From positions 60,947 to 124,946 of the forward strand of contig URQQ01000003.1 in NCBI GenBank assembly GCA_900549995.1: a stretch of 64,000 bases of DNA. Direction: 5' to 3'. A program made the position numbers and the translations under genes. The notes beneath the pieces are model-generated. The model did no database searches. It had not been told where the DNA came from and saw only the letters and a list, made by a program, of their open reading frames with translations. Origin of the DNA: an uncultured Lachnospiraceae bacterium. GTDB lineage: Bacteria > Bacillota > Clostridia > Lachnospirales > Lachnospiraceae. This document shows, in pieces, positions 15,383 through 23,019 of this stretch (position 1 is the first letter of the stretch; each line of letters starts with the position of its first letter).

Positions 15383-16871
15383 TATTTGGTACCTCCTGAT
15401 ATTTTCTTAGTACAAAGTACATCACCGTACCTGTCCCTTCTCTGCTTGTCGCCCAGATCTTACCGCCGTGTTCTTCCACAACCTTTTTCACGATGGAAAG
15501 TCCGATTCCGCTGCCGCCCTTGGATGAATTCCTTGAGGCATCCGCCCGGTAAAACCGGTCAAATATATTCGGCAGATCCTTGGCTGCTATTCCCTTCCCA
15601 TTATCCTCAAGTTCAATCTGGATAAAATCTCCCACATCTTTCACCCGGAGATTAATCATTGCTTTCTCTTTGTCCATATACTTGATGGAATTAGTGACAA
15701 TATTGTTGATCACACGCCGAACCTGCTCCGGATCCGCGATGATAAATATTCCCGGATCTACATAGTTAAAGTAGCCAAATTCAACACCTTTTGCTTCCAG
15801 TTCCAGGGAAAGTTCTTCCGCACAGTCATCAAAATATGCGCTGACTGAAAGTGTCTTAAAATTATATGGAATCCGGTTCGTGTCAATCCTTGAATATAAC
15901 GTCAGTTCATTCACGAGCCTGTCCATCTCCACCGCCTTGTTATAAATAGTACGGATATATTTTTCCAGTTTCTCCGGAGTATCCGCAACGCCATCCATAA
16001 TTCCTTCCGCATAACCTTTGATTGCTGTGATCGGTGTCTTCAGATCATGGGAAATATTGCTGATCAGATCTTTATTTTCCCTGTCGTACCGGATTTTTTC
16101 TTCCGCATTTGCCTTCAGCCTCAGACGCATTTCCTCAAAGTCCATACACAGCTGTCCAAGCTCATCGTCTGTCTCAATGTCAAGCTCATAATCCAGATTG
16201 CCTTCTTTGATATTCTGGGTCGCTATCTGCATCCTTCCCAGAGGGCTGACGATACCTTTGTAAATCCACAGAATCAGAAATGCCGCCGTCACTGCAAGTA
16301 TGACGATCACTGCAAACAGTATATCCGTAACAAATTCCCGCACCTCTGGCATCACATCGCTGACATCCGTCACGATAAATGCGCTTCCCTCGGCTCCGTC
16401 CGCATAGGTAAAATCTACCTGCTTTACAAGCGCCTGCGCTTCACCGCCAAGATAGACTCCATTTTCAGAAGCCGGATCATAATCTTCATAGTCCGGAAGC
16501 TGGGTAATTACATCGGCAGCTGCCTCCGCTTCGGTTCCAAGATATACAACGACATTATCTTTTCTCACAATAAGATATGACTTTTTATTCTTAAGCTTCT
16601 CATTAAACTCCGAAAGATAGGTGGCATCCCCCAGCTTATACGCATCATTTCTTGCCATATCGCTGAGTTCTTTATATGGTTTTTCTGTCAGCCGGTTAAA
16701 CACTGTCACCGAGTTGGAAAATGACTTGTATGTCGTCCCTGAAATGCCGTATGTCTTTTCAATTGCCCGGATCTGATAATTTCCAAATGCCCAGACGGCG
16801 ACGGCGCTCAGTATTACCGGAAGCAGAATCACCGTAAGAAAAGCTATAATTAATCGGTTCTTCAGTTTCAC
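15375..16871 (-). CDS. Sensor histidine kinase with HAMP domain
   Basis: A 498-residue membrane kinase. There is a first transmembrane helix (residues 7-29), an extracellular sensing region of about 150 residues, a second helix (about 183-204) and a HAMP linker (205-258). The HisKA phosphoacceptor is in LISNISHDLKTPITAIKGY (His275), and the HATPase_c domain has N-box NIVTNSIKYMD, DNGKGI, FDRFYR and GGSGIGLSIV. I chose the GTG at 16871 (GGGTGTG upstream) because the first helix then starts properly. The translated stretch before it is promoter DNA. The stimulus cannot be read from the sensor region. Confidence 0.92.
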   Translation of the reverse strand: MKLKNRLIIAFLTVILLPVILSAVAVWAFGNYQIRAIEKTYGISGTTYKSFSNSVTVFNRLTEKPYKELSDMARNDAYKLGDATYLSEFNEKLKNKKSYLIVRKDNVVVYLGTEAEAAADVITQLPDYEDYDPASENGVYLGGEAQALVKQVDFTYADGAEGSAFIVTDVSDVMPEVREFVTDILFAVIVILAVTAAFLILWIYKGIVSPLGRMQIATQNIKEGNLDYELDIETDDELGQLCMDFEEMRLRLKANAEEKIRYDRENKDLISNISHDLKTPITAIKGYAEGIMDGVADTPEKLEKYIRTIYNKAVEMDRLVNELTLYSRIDTNRIPYNFKTLSVSAYFDDCAEELSLELEAKGVEFGYFNYVDPGIFIIADPEQVRRVINNIVTNSIKYMDKEKAMINLRVKDVGDFIQIELEDNGKGIAAKDLPNIFDRFYRADASRNSSKGGSGIGLSIVKKVVEEHGGKIWATSREGTGTVMYFVLRKYQEVPNNE

Positions 16872-16914
16872 ATCTACACACCCTTTACTCTTGCTGTTTC
16901 GCTGTAATAGTAAT

Positions 16915-16923
16915 AGTATACCA
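16915..16923 (-). promoter_or_regulatory. Extended -10 promoter of the two-component genes
   Basis: Minus-strand TGG followed by TATACT, about 45 bases before the kinase GTG, without a good -35 box. Confidence 0.4.
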
Positions 16924-17011
16924 TATACACTGCTTCTTAGGCGCCAAACAGCCGGCAAACATTTATAAAATTTTTGTAAACCTGTCAGGACTTTATTCTC
17001 ATATAGATGCC

Positions 17012-17049
17012 AAAAAGAGTCCTTTCCTTATATTTAAGAAAGAACTCTT
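17012..17049 (-). terminator. Intrinsic terminator after metK
   Basis: 12-base arms (17015-17026, 17038-17049, one G-T pair) followed on the minus strand by a T-run, directly after the metK stop. Confidence 0.8.
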
Positions 17050-17057
17050 CCTGTTAT

Positions 17058-18245
17058 CTACAGATATTTTTTCATAATTTCAGCCTTGTCAAGTTTCTCC
17101 CATGGAAGGTCCAGATCGTGGCGTCCGAAATGCCCGTATGCTGCAGTCTGTTTGTAAATCGGTCTTCTCAGATCCAGCATTTTGATAATTCCGGCCGGAC
17201 GGAGATCGAAGTTTTCACGGATAATATCAACCAGCTTATCATCCGTAATTTTTCCTGTTCCGAACGTATCTACCATAATAGAGGTTGGCTGTGCAACACC
17301 GATGGCATAGGAAAGCTGGATTTCACATTTATCAGCAAGTCCTGCTGCAACGATATTTTTCGCAACATATCGTGCCGCATAAGCTGCAGAGCGGTCCACT
17401 TTCGTGCAGTCTTTTCCTGAGAATGCTCCGCCGCCGTGACGTGCCATCCCGCCGTAAGTATCTACGATAATTTTTCTTCCTGTCAGGCCGCTGTCACCGT
17501 GAGGACCACCAATGACAAAACGTCCGGTAGGATTAATAAAGAACTTTGTCTCATCATCTACCATGTTCTGCGGAAGGATTTCATCAAATACGTATTTTTT
17601 AATGTCTTCGTGAATCTGTTCCTGCGTGATATCCGGATCATGCTGTGTTGACAGTACAACCGCATCCAGACGTGCCGGAGCTCCATTTTCGTCATACTCA
17701 ACCGTTACCTGTGTTTTTCCGTCCGGTCTTAAATAAGACAGTGTTCCGTCTTTTCTCACTTTTGTAAGCTGTCTTGCAAGCTTATGCGCCAGTGAAATCG
17801 GATAAGGCATATATTCTTCTGTCTCATTCGACGCATAACCGAACATCATTCCCTGGTCTCCGGCTCCGATTGCCTCAATCTGGGCATCAGACATCTTATT
17901 TTCCTTTGCCTCCAGAGCTTTATCTACTCCCAGCGCGATATCCGCTGACTGCTCATCAATCGCCGTCAGAACACCGCATGTCTCTGCGTCAAATCCGTAT
18001 TTTGCACGGTCATACCCGATTTCGTTCACCGTCTCTCTGACAATTTTCTGGATATCCACGTATGCATTCGTTGTAATCTCTCCCATGACAAGCACAAGAC
18101 CTGTTGTGATTGATGTCTCACAGGCAACACGGCTCATCGGGTCCTGTCTCAGCAGCTCGTCCAGAATTGCATCTGAAATCTGGTCACACATTTTATCCGG
18201 ATGTCCTTCTGTTACGGACTCGGATGTAAACAATAATTTTTCCAT
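17058..18245 (-). CDS. metK: S-adenosylmethionine synthetase
   Basis: Makes SAM from methionine and ATP. The 395-residue protein shows FTSESVTEGHPDKMCDQISDAILD at the N-terminus, GAGDQGMMFGYA (ATP motif), the flexible catalytic loop, and GGGAFSGKDCTKVDRSAAYAARY near residue 265-290. The ATG at 18245 is preceded by AAGGGAG; the longer frame from 18326 would run through the riboswitch terminator and is rejected. Expression is governed by the SAM-I riboswitch directly upstream, giving feedback by its own product. Confidence 0.97.
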   Translation of the reverse strand: MEKLLFTSESVTEGHPDKMCDQISDAILDELLRQDPMSRVACETSITTGLVLVMGEITTNAYVDIQKIVRETVNEIGYDRAKYGFDAETCGVLTAIDEQSADIALGVDKALEAKENKMSDAQIEAIGAGDQGMMFGYASNETEEYMPYPISLAHKLARQLTKVRKDGTLSYLRPDGKTQVTVEYDENGAPARLDAVVLSTQHDPDITQEQIHEDIKKYVFDEILPQNMVDDETKFFINPTGRFVIGGPHGDSGLTGRKIIVDTYGGMARHGGGAFSGKDCTKVDRSAAYAARYVAKNIVAAGLADKCEIQLSYAIGVAQPTSIMVDTFGTGKITDDKLVDIIRENFDLRPAGIIKMLDLRRPIYKQTAAYGHFGRHDLDLPWEKLDKAEIMKKYL

Positions 18246-18294
18246 CTGTTTGTTCTCCCTTCTTCTTTCTCTTCCCGGGTGTGTTTTCCTTACG

Positions 18295-18321
18295 AAAAAA
18301 CAGCCCACAAGAAGCGGACTG
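18295..18321 (-). terminator. Riboswitch-controlled terminator of metK
   Basis: Minus-strand hairpin CAGTCCGC/GTGGGCTG (18301-18321) followed by six T residues, placed between the SAM aptamer and the metK ribosome site. It is the expected expression platform. Confidence 0.85.
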
Positions 18322-18341
18322 TTCATATTTACAAAACAATC

Positions 18342-18439
18342 CTCTTATTGTTCGATTACTCGCTCAGGTTGGCACCTTCCATTTTTGGGGTTGCCGTGGC
18401 TTCACAGGTCCTCTGTACCTCCACCACTCTGAATAAGAG
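18342..18439 (-). promoter_or_regulatory. SAM-I (S-box) riboswitch
   Basis: The 5' UTR of metK carries the S-box core in order: P1 arm CTCTTATT (18432-18439), AGAGTGGTGGAGG, GAAGCCACGGCAACC, GGTGCCAACCTGAGC and the closing P1 arm AATAAGAG (18342-18349). SAM binding stabilises P1 and allows the downstream terminator to form, switching metK off. Confidence 0.93.
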
Positions 18440-18473
18440 AAAGTCTAACTATTTATTTGTTCGTTACTGTATT

Positions 18474-18502
18474 ACAATATACTGTTTTTGTCCATCTGTC
18501 AA
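18474..18502 (-). promoter_or_regulatory. Sigma-A promoter of the metK riboswitch transcript
   Basis: TTGACA (18497-18502), 17 bases, TATTGT (18474-18479), about 35 bases upstream of the aptamer. Confidence 0.7.
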
Positions 18503-18554
18503 GATACATTTCCAATCAGCCCTTCTCTTAGCCGCAGAAATTTTTATCCCCGGA

Positions 18555-18599
18555 CAAAAATACCGCAGAATCATCTATGCCTCCGATGACTCTGCGGTA
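18555..18599 (-). terminator. Intrinsic terminator after murA
   Basis: 15-base arms (18561-18575, 18585-18599, one mismatch) followed on the minus strand by TTTTTG, 25 bases after the murA stop. Confidence 0.85.
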
Positions 18600-18624
18600 C
18601 ACTCTTATCTTCTTATTTACTTCA

Positions 18625-19917
18625 TCAGCTTACTCTCAGCTGAAACTTACGGATGTCTTTTTCACTTGCCACACGCTCGATCACAGCTCCGATTCCACGG
18701 AGTTTCTCTTCAAAGCGTTCATATCCTCTCTGGATATACACAATATCATCCACAATCGTAATTCCATCTGCCGCAAGGCCTGCAATCACAAGCGCTGCAC
18801 CTGCACGGAGATCCGGTGCACTGACTCTGGCTCCTGAAAGTCTCTCAACACCTTCGATCGTCGCTGAATTGCCCTCAATCTTAGCGGACGCACCCATACG
18901 TGCAAGCTCATCCAGATACTTAAATCTGTTCTCAAAAATACTCTCGATGATTGTGCTTGTGCCATTGCAAAGCGCAAGAGTCACGCCGATCTGCGGCTGC
19001 ATATCTGTCGGGAATCCCGGATACGGAAGTGTCTTTACATGTGTATGAGAAAGACGCTGCTTGGATACCACACGCACGGCATCGTCAAACTCTTCAACTT
19101 CGCAGCCAATCTCAACCAGTTTCGCTACGGTAGCTTCCAGATGTTTCGGGATCACATTCAATACTGTCACATCTCCGCAGGTAGCTGCAGCTGCGAACAT
19201 GAATGTTCCTGCCTCAATCTGGTCAGGTATAATAGAATAATCTGATTTATGGAGTTTCTGAACTCCTTTGATTCTGATCACATCAGTACCGGCACCTTTA
19301 ATGTTGGCACCCATACTGTTTAAAAAGTTGGCAACGTCTACAACATGAGGCTCTTTGGCCACATTTTCCAGAATCGTCACGCCATCTGCCATGGATGCTG
19401 CCATCATAACATTGATCGTTGCACCAACTGTCACAACATCAAAATACACGTGTGCACCAGCCAGATGTTCTGCCTCTGCAATAATCTTTCCATGTTCAAT
19501 ATCCACATCTGCACCAAGGGCACGGAATCCCTTTAAATGCTGGTCAATCGGCCGGCTTCCGATATTACATCCACCCGGAAGTGCAACCTCTGCTTTCTTG
19601 TACTTTCCAAGAAGTGCACCCAGAAGATAATAGGATGCTCTGATCTTCTTAATATAATCATAGTCTATACTCAAATCACCAATCGTTGATCCATTAATTC
19701 TAACTGTATGCCTGTCAACTCTTTGAACCGTGGCACCGATTCCTTCCATAGCCTCCAGTAATACATTGATGTCATTTACGTCCGGAAGATTATCGATCGT
19801 TACAGTCTCATCTGTCATGATTGCTGCTGCCAGAATTGCCAATGCTGCATTTTTAGCTCCGCCAATTTCAACTTCCCCTACAAGCGGATTTCCACCCTTA
19901 ATTATATATTGCTCCAT
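18625..19917 (-). CDS. murA: UDP-N-acetylglucosamine 1-carboxyvinyltransferase
   Basis: First committed step of peptidoglycan synthesis, transferring enolpyruvate from PEP to UDP-GlcNAc; target of fosfomycin. The 430-residue protein begins YIIKGGNPLVGEVEIGGAKNAALAILAA. It carries the catalytic cysteine in LPGGCNIGSRPIDQHLKGF and the C-terminal DLRAGAALVIAGLAADG signature. Cysteine rather than aspartate at the catalytic site predicts fosfomycin sensitivity of the enzyme itself. It is transcribed alone: own promoter at 20001-20029 and strong terminator. Confidence 0.96.
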   Translation of the reverse strand: MEQYIIKGGNPLVGEVEIGGAKNAALAILAAAIMTDETVTIDNLPDVNDINVLLEAMEGIGATVQRVDRHTVRINGSTIGDLSIDYDYIKKIRASYYLLGALLGKYKKAEVALPGGCNIGSRPIDQHLKGFRALGADVDIEHGKIIAEAEHLAGAHVYFDVVTVGATINVMMAASMADGVTILENVAKEPHVVDVANFLNSMGANIKGAGTDVIRIKGVQKLHKSDYSIIPDQIEAGTFMFAAAATCGDVTVLNVIPKHLEATVAKLVEIGCEVEEFDDAVRVVSKQRLSHTHVKTLPYPGFPTDMQPQIGVTLALCNGTSTIIESIFENRFKYLDELARMGASAKIEGNSATIEGVERLSGARVSAPDLRAGAALVIAGLAADGITIVDDIVYIQRGYERFEEKLRGIGAVIERVASEKDIRKFQLRVS

Positions 19918-20000
19918 TTTGCACCTCGATTACTCGATTTTCATCTTTTTTACATAAACTTCATTTGTATCATTGTGAATTTTTTGTTCAGTCTTTGGAT

Positions 20001-20029
20001 ATTATACCACAAAATATAAATTTGTAAAA
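20001..20029 (-). promoter_or_regulatory. Promoter of murA
   Basis: TATAAT (20001-20006) with an extended TGG and TTTTAC 17 bases upstream (20024-20029). It is about 85 bases before the murA ATG. Confidence 0.6.
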
Positions 20030-20108
20030 TTGTTTTTACCGAAAGCCTCTCAAAAGCCTTCTAACGCGCCGGAGCGTATTTGAAAATTCAGGCTGCGGGA
20101 ATGAATTT

Positions 20109-20618
20109 TCAGACACACTCCAGTATATCCAGAACTTTTTCAATTGTTTCATCCAGTTTCAGCCCCTCTTCTGAAACAGTGATATCTGCATACTGTTCAA
20201 ATAATACGCATCTTTCCTCATACAGATCCTTCAATGTCTGGCCCTCTTTCAGCACAACTCCGCGGTTTTTCGCGTTTTTCAGCCTCTTATCTATTGTCTC
20301 AAATGAGACCTGCAAATATACAACGGTACCTGTTTTTTTATAGTGTTCCATCGCATCTTTACAATAGACAACACTGCCGCCCGGTGCAATGACGGCATGT
20401 GTCACATCTACATCCCGGTTCACTTGATTTTCGATTTCCAAAAACCCATCAATTCCCTTTTCTTCTATAATTTCACATAAAAGCCGGTCTTCCTGTTTCT
20501 GGATTAAAAGATCCGTGTCAATAAATTCATAACCAAGCCGTTTTGCCGCAACAACCCCAATCGTACTTTTGCCGGATGCCGGCATCCCAATCAGTATAAT
20601 ATTCTTATGTTTTGTCAT
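20109..20618 (-). CDS. aroK: Shikimate kinase-like P-loop kinase
   Basis: A 169-residue small kinase resembling shikimate kinase (aromatic amino acid pathway). Visible are the P-loop GMPASGKST (residues 11-19), the shikimate-site Asp in FIDTD (about 34-36), IAPGGSVV (about 78-84), the lid RLKNAKNRGVVL and DLYEERCVLFEQYAD. The usual FRxxE motif is FLEIE here (Leu60), so one shikimate-binding arginine seems missing. The ATG at 20618 follows AGGAG. It could therefore be a divergent shikimate kinase or a related small-molecule kinase. Confidence 0.75.
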   Translation of the reverse strand: MTKHKNIILIGMPASGKSTIGVVAAKRLGYEFIDTDLLIQKQEDRLLCEIIEEKGIDGFLEIENQVNRDVDVTHAVIAPGGSVVYCKDAMEHYKKTGTVVYLQVSFETIDKRLKNAKNRGVVLKEGQTLKDLYEERCVLFEQYADITVSEEGLKLDETIEKVLDILECV

Positions 20619-20685
20619 ATAGCATTCTCCTGTAAATTCATACGGTTTCTTTCGTACAGCGTTCATTCAGTGAATTTGCGCTGTT

Positions 20686-21108
20686 CTAGTAATATCTGCG
20701 CCTGCACCTTCTATGGTCACATCTTCTCTTGTATAATTCCTGAAAAACCATCACTTCGATCAGTTCCCGAAGCCAGTCATTCTTAGGCGGCCGGCGCATT
20801 CCTGCCTGCGCTTCCACGCCATCCTCCGGTTCGTATGCGGAATATCCCCCGGATACACCGTCTTTTTTCGCCTTGTCGTATATGCGGCTGCACAAAAGAC
20901 GAAGCTGCAGTTTGTCGGGATACTCATCGTACATCATGCTTCCTTCATATTCCATCCGGTCGCATTCTTCTTCCACATACGGAAGCAGGCGTTTCGCTAC
21001 ATCCGGGTATAAACTCTTCATATATTCCAGGTCACGCCTCTCCGTCCGCTCATCATCAAATGCCAGCGGCATCGGGTAGGCCATGTAATAAGGCAGTCTG
21101 TCATCCAT
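20686..21108 (-). CDS. Hypothetical protein, tyrosine/arginine-rich
   Basis: A 140-residue protein I do not recognise. It begins MDDRLPYYMAYPMPLAFDD, has a helical middle with many acidic residues and tyrosines (DVAKRLLPYVEEECDRMEYEG, MMYDEYPDKLQLRLLCSRIYD), a short proline-containing linker, a conserved-looking helix (DWLRELIEVMVFQELYKRR), and ends in an Arg/Tyr tail (RCRRRYY). There is no signal peptide or membrane segment. Such composition recalls small spore-coat or surface-assembly proteins of clostridia, but that is only an impression. It lies between dnaB and the shikimate-kinase-like gene, on the same strand. Confidence 0.7.
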   Translation of the reverse strand: MDDRLPYYMAYPMPLAFDDERTERRDLEYMKSLYPDVAKRLLPYVEEECDRMEYEGSMMYDEYPDKLQLRLLCSRIYDKAKKDGVSGGYSAYEPEDGVEAQAGMRRPPKNDWLRELIEVMVFQELYKRRCDHRRCRRRYY

Positions 21109-21217
21109 GGTTACACATCCATCCTTTTATGCATATCATCTACTTCATCATATGCATCCAGGCGGATATGGTTCCTTTAAAGTATGTTTAAAAATATTTT
21201 CTTACATCCTGCAGGTT

Positions 21218-22558
21218 CTAATCCTGATGTATATAATTGGCAAATTTCGTGTAATTCGGAAGCCATGTCAGGTTCACCGTTCCAATCGGGCCGTTCCTCT
21301 GCTTTGCAATGATAATCTCCGCCATATTCGGATGTTCTGTATCCTTATTATAATAGTCATCTCTGTAGATAAACATTACAACGTCGGCATCCTGCTCAAT
21401 TGCCCCGGATTCACGAAGATCTGAGAGCATCGGGCGGTGATCCGGACGCTGTTCCACCGCACGGCTCAGCTGTGACAGCGCAATCACAGGGACACTGATC
21501 TCCCTGGCGAGCCCTTTTAAAGACCTGGAAATCTCCGAAATCTCCTGCTGTCTTGATTCACTCCGCCCTCCGGCGCGTCCGCTCATCAGCTGAAGATAGT
21601 CGATAATGACAAGCTTTAAGTCATGCTCCAGCTTAAATTTCCTGCATTTTGATCTCAGTTCCGAGATCGAGATACCAGGTGTGTCATCGATAATCAGATG
21701 GGATTTGCCGATAATTCCGGCACCCTCAATCAGTTTTTCCCACTCTTCATCCTTCAGGTTTCCCGTTCGAAGCGCCTGGGAATCCACCTGCGATTCCAGG
21801 GAGAACAGACGGTTCACAAGCTGTTCCTTGGACATCTCAAGACTGAATATCGCGGTGGCCGCATCCTCCTTAAACGCCACATGCTGGGCGATATTAAGGA
21901 CAAATGCCGTCTTTCCCATCGAAGGTCTTGCTGCCACCAGAATCAAGTCGGAAGGCTGAAGCCCTGACATCTTATAGTCCAGATCGATAAATCCAGTCGG
22001 TATTCCGGTTACTGTCCCCTTACTCTTGGATGATTTTTCAATCTTATCAAGCGCATTTAAAACAACCTGCCTGATCGGGACGTAATCACCGGTATTCCGC
22101 TTCTGCACGACTTCAAATATACTTTTTTCTGTTGTGTCAAGAACCGCTTCCAACGGTTCTTTGCCAAGATAACATGTATCCTGTATCTCATCCGTCACAC
22201 GGATGAGTTTTCTTAGTACTGCTTTTTCCGCCACAATATCTGCATAATATTTCACATTCGCAGACGTCGGTACTGCCGTCAGAAGGTCACGGGCGAACTC
22301 CATACTGCTGATTTCCGGAGGAACATCTTTCTCTTTCAGACGCTCCTGCAGGGTCACAAGATCTACCGGCTTGCTCTCATTGTACAATTCTACGATAGAA
22401 TCAAAGACGACGCCATATGCCGTCTGATAGAAATCCTCACCTGACAGAATTTCCATCGCAACGGTAATGGCGTCTTTATCCATCAGCATAGAACCGATCA
22501 CAGACTGCTCTGCTTCGGTACTGTGCGGCAGCACCCTTTTAATGAGTGCTTCATCCAT
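21218..22558 (-). CDS. dnaB: Replicative DNA helicase DnaB
   Basis: Hexameric 5'-3' helicase at the replication fork. The 446-residue protein has the N-terminal primase-interacting domain (PHSTEAEQSVIGSMLMD, about 10-110) and the RecA-like C-terminal domain. The latter has Walker A ARPSMGKTAFVLNIA, Walker B LVIIDYLQLMSG, and the H3/H4 motifs ISVPVIALSQLSRAVEQR and DLRESGAIEQDADVVMFIYRDDYY. No intein is present. It forms the widely conserved gdpP-rplI-dnaB cluster, starting 12 bases after rplI. Confidence 0.96.
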   Translation of the reverse strand: MDEALIKRVLPHSTEAEQSVIGSMLMDKDAITVAMEILSGEDFYQTAYGVVFDSIVELYNESKPVDLVTLQERLKEKDVPPEISSMEFARDLLTAVPTSANVKYYADIVAEKAVLRKLIRVTDEIQDTCYLGKEPLEAVLDTTEKSIFEVVQKRNTGDYVPIRQVVLNALDKIEKSSKSKGTVTGIPTGFIDLDYKMSGLQPSDLILVAARPSMGKTAFVLNIAQHVAFKEDAATAIFSLEMSKEQLVNRLFSLESQVDSQALRTGNLKDEEWEKLIEGAGIIGKSHLIIDDTPGISISELRSKCRKFKLEHDLKLVIIDYLQLMSGRAGGRSESRQQEISEISRSLKGLAREISVPVIALSQLSRAVEQRPDHRPMLSDLRESGAIEQDADVVMFIYRDDYYNKDTEHPNMAEIIIAKQRNGPIGTVNLTWLPNYTKFANYIHQD

Positions 22559-22570
22559 ACCTGTCTCCTC

Positions 22571-23017
22571 CTATGCTTCTACAACTACAACTTTCACATC
22601 AGCCGTCACTTTTGTATGCACTTTTACCGGAACAATGTGTGTCCCGATGCTCTTGATCGGCTCTTTCATCTGAATTTTTTTCTTATCTACCTCATATCCC
22701 ATCTGATCCTGAATTGCCTGCGCAATTTCTTTGGAAGAGACAGAACCAAATGTCCTGCCGCCTTCGCCCATCTTCATTGGAAGTTCTACTTTTCCGGCCT
22801 CCAGTTTTTTTGCAAGCTCCTGGGCTTCCTCATACTGCTGCTGGGCTAACTTTTCCTCATTCGCCTTCTTAAGCTTCAGATCATTTAAATTCTTTCCTGT
22901 TGCCTCTATTCCAAGATTCTTTTTAAAGATAAAGTTTCTTGCATACCCGTCATTTACATTGACGATTTCTCCCTTTTTCCCAAGAGATTTCACATCTTCT
23001 AATAAAATTACTTTCAT
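22571..23017 (-). CDS. rplI: 50S ribosomal protein L9
   Basis: A 148-residue ribosomal protein binding 23S rRNA. The N-terminal globular domain has the diagnostic MKVILLEDVKSLGKKGEIVNVNDGYARNFI, followed by the long connecting helix (about 40-75) and the C-terminal domain starting near GGRTFGSVSSKEIAQAI. It begins two bases after the gdpP stop, so the two are translationally coupled. Confidence 0.97.
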   Translation of the reverse strand: MKVILLEDVKSLGKKGEIVNVNDGYARNFIFKKNLGIEATGKNLNDLKLKKANEEKLAQQQYEEAQELAKKLEAGKVELPMKMGEGGRTFGSVSSKEIAQAIQDQMGYEVDKKKIQMKEPIKSIGTHIVPVKVHTKVTADVKVVVVEA

Positions 23018-23019
23018 AT

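Noticed and set aside
16047..16580. 177-codon plus-strand open frame opposite the histidine kinase
   Set aside because: It runs opposite HAMP and sensor codons of a well-supported gene and has no Shine-Dalgarno.
18246..18326. Longer N-terminus for MetK
   Set aside because: It would translate the riboswitch terminator; the ATG at 18245 has AAGGGAG and matches the family.
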